Below are positions 8,681 to 8,715 of a DNA stretch of 8,715 bases, in pieces; positions within the stretch are counted from its first letter, which is position 1; the number at the start of each line of letters is the position of its first letter. A program made the position numbers and the translations under genes. The notes beneath the pieces were generated by a model that saw only the letters and a list, made by a program, of their open reading frames with translations, did not search any database and had not been told where the DNA came from. The stretch lies in assembly GCA_038211015.1 (NCBI GenBank), contig JBBQVZ010000134.1, forward strand, positions 1 through 8,715, in the 5' to 3' direction. This DNA is from JBBQVZ01 sp038211015. GTDB taxonomy: Bacteria; Actinomycetota; UBA4738; HRBIN12.

Positions 8681-8715
8681 CGGCGTCCGCGCACGGTGGA
8701 TGCGGGCGGCCGCTC

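Noticed and set aside
8677..8715. End of a further gene upstream on the minus strand (12 codons then TGA)
   Set aside because: Twelve codons reaching the window edge, with no recognisable motif, are not enough to call a gene tail.

Overview
The window is high in G+C, and every convincing gene lies on the minus strand. Read in the direction of transcription (right to left), the order is rpsB, tsf, pyrH, frr, cdsA, dxr, an M50 site-2 protease (rseP/rip1 type), a response regulator and a histidine kinase that runs off the left edge. The first seven genes form the well-known bacterial block joining translation (S2, EF-Ts, ribosome recycling factor), UMP phosphorylation, CDP-diacylglycerol synthesis, the MEP isoprenoid pathway and an envelope protease. 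The organism is probably an actinobacterium or close relative: G+C is high, GTG starts are common, the protease looks like mycobacterial Rip1, and there are TANNNT-only promoter candidates just upstream of start codons. The short EF-Ts (199 aa) is unlike the roughly 270-residue form of well-studied Actinobacteria, so a deep-branching lineage is my guess. Lineage is inferred from remembered family features, not from a search.

Layout. 8518-8715 is the rpsB leader, with a possible promoter, a hairpin and a clear ribosome binding site, but no supported gene. 8517-3988 is a tight operon of rpsB, tsf, pyrH, frr and cdsA. Junctions are 4-nt ATGA or GTGA overlaps or a 1-nt TAGTG overlap, except the tsf-pyrH spacer, which carries five imperfect copies of a 12-nt repeat. 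A 46-nt gap precedes dxr, which may have its own leaderless promoter. The protease starts 9 nt after the dxr stop. After an 84-85 nt gap comes the two-component pair (1573-1), also with a possible leaderless promoter and a GTGA overlap between regulator and kinase.

How the genes work together. S2, EF-Ts and RRF serve translation. PyrH supplies UDP for nucleotides and sugar-nucleotides, CdsA makes the phospholipid precursor, Dxr commits carbon to isoprenoids, and the M50 protease cleaves membrane regulators. The two-component pair may sense envelope state, but nothing in the sequence identifies its signal.

Most of the window is ordinary housekeeping sequence and I see no new multigene system. 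The most unusual item is the CdsA homologue: about 260 residues of very acidic, low-complexity sequence, with a thrice-repeated GG-LF-type motif, precede an otherwise normal enzyme. Lesser points are the repeat-filled tsf-pyrH spacer, the leaderless promoter candidates, and substitutions in normally conserved motifs of Dxr and the protease.
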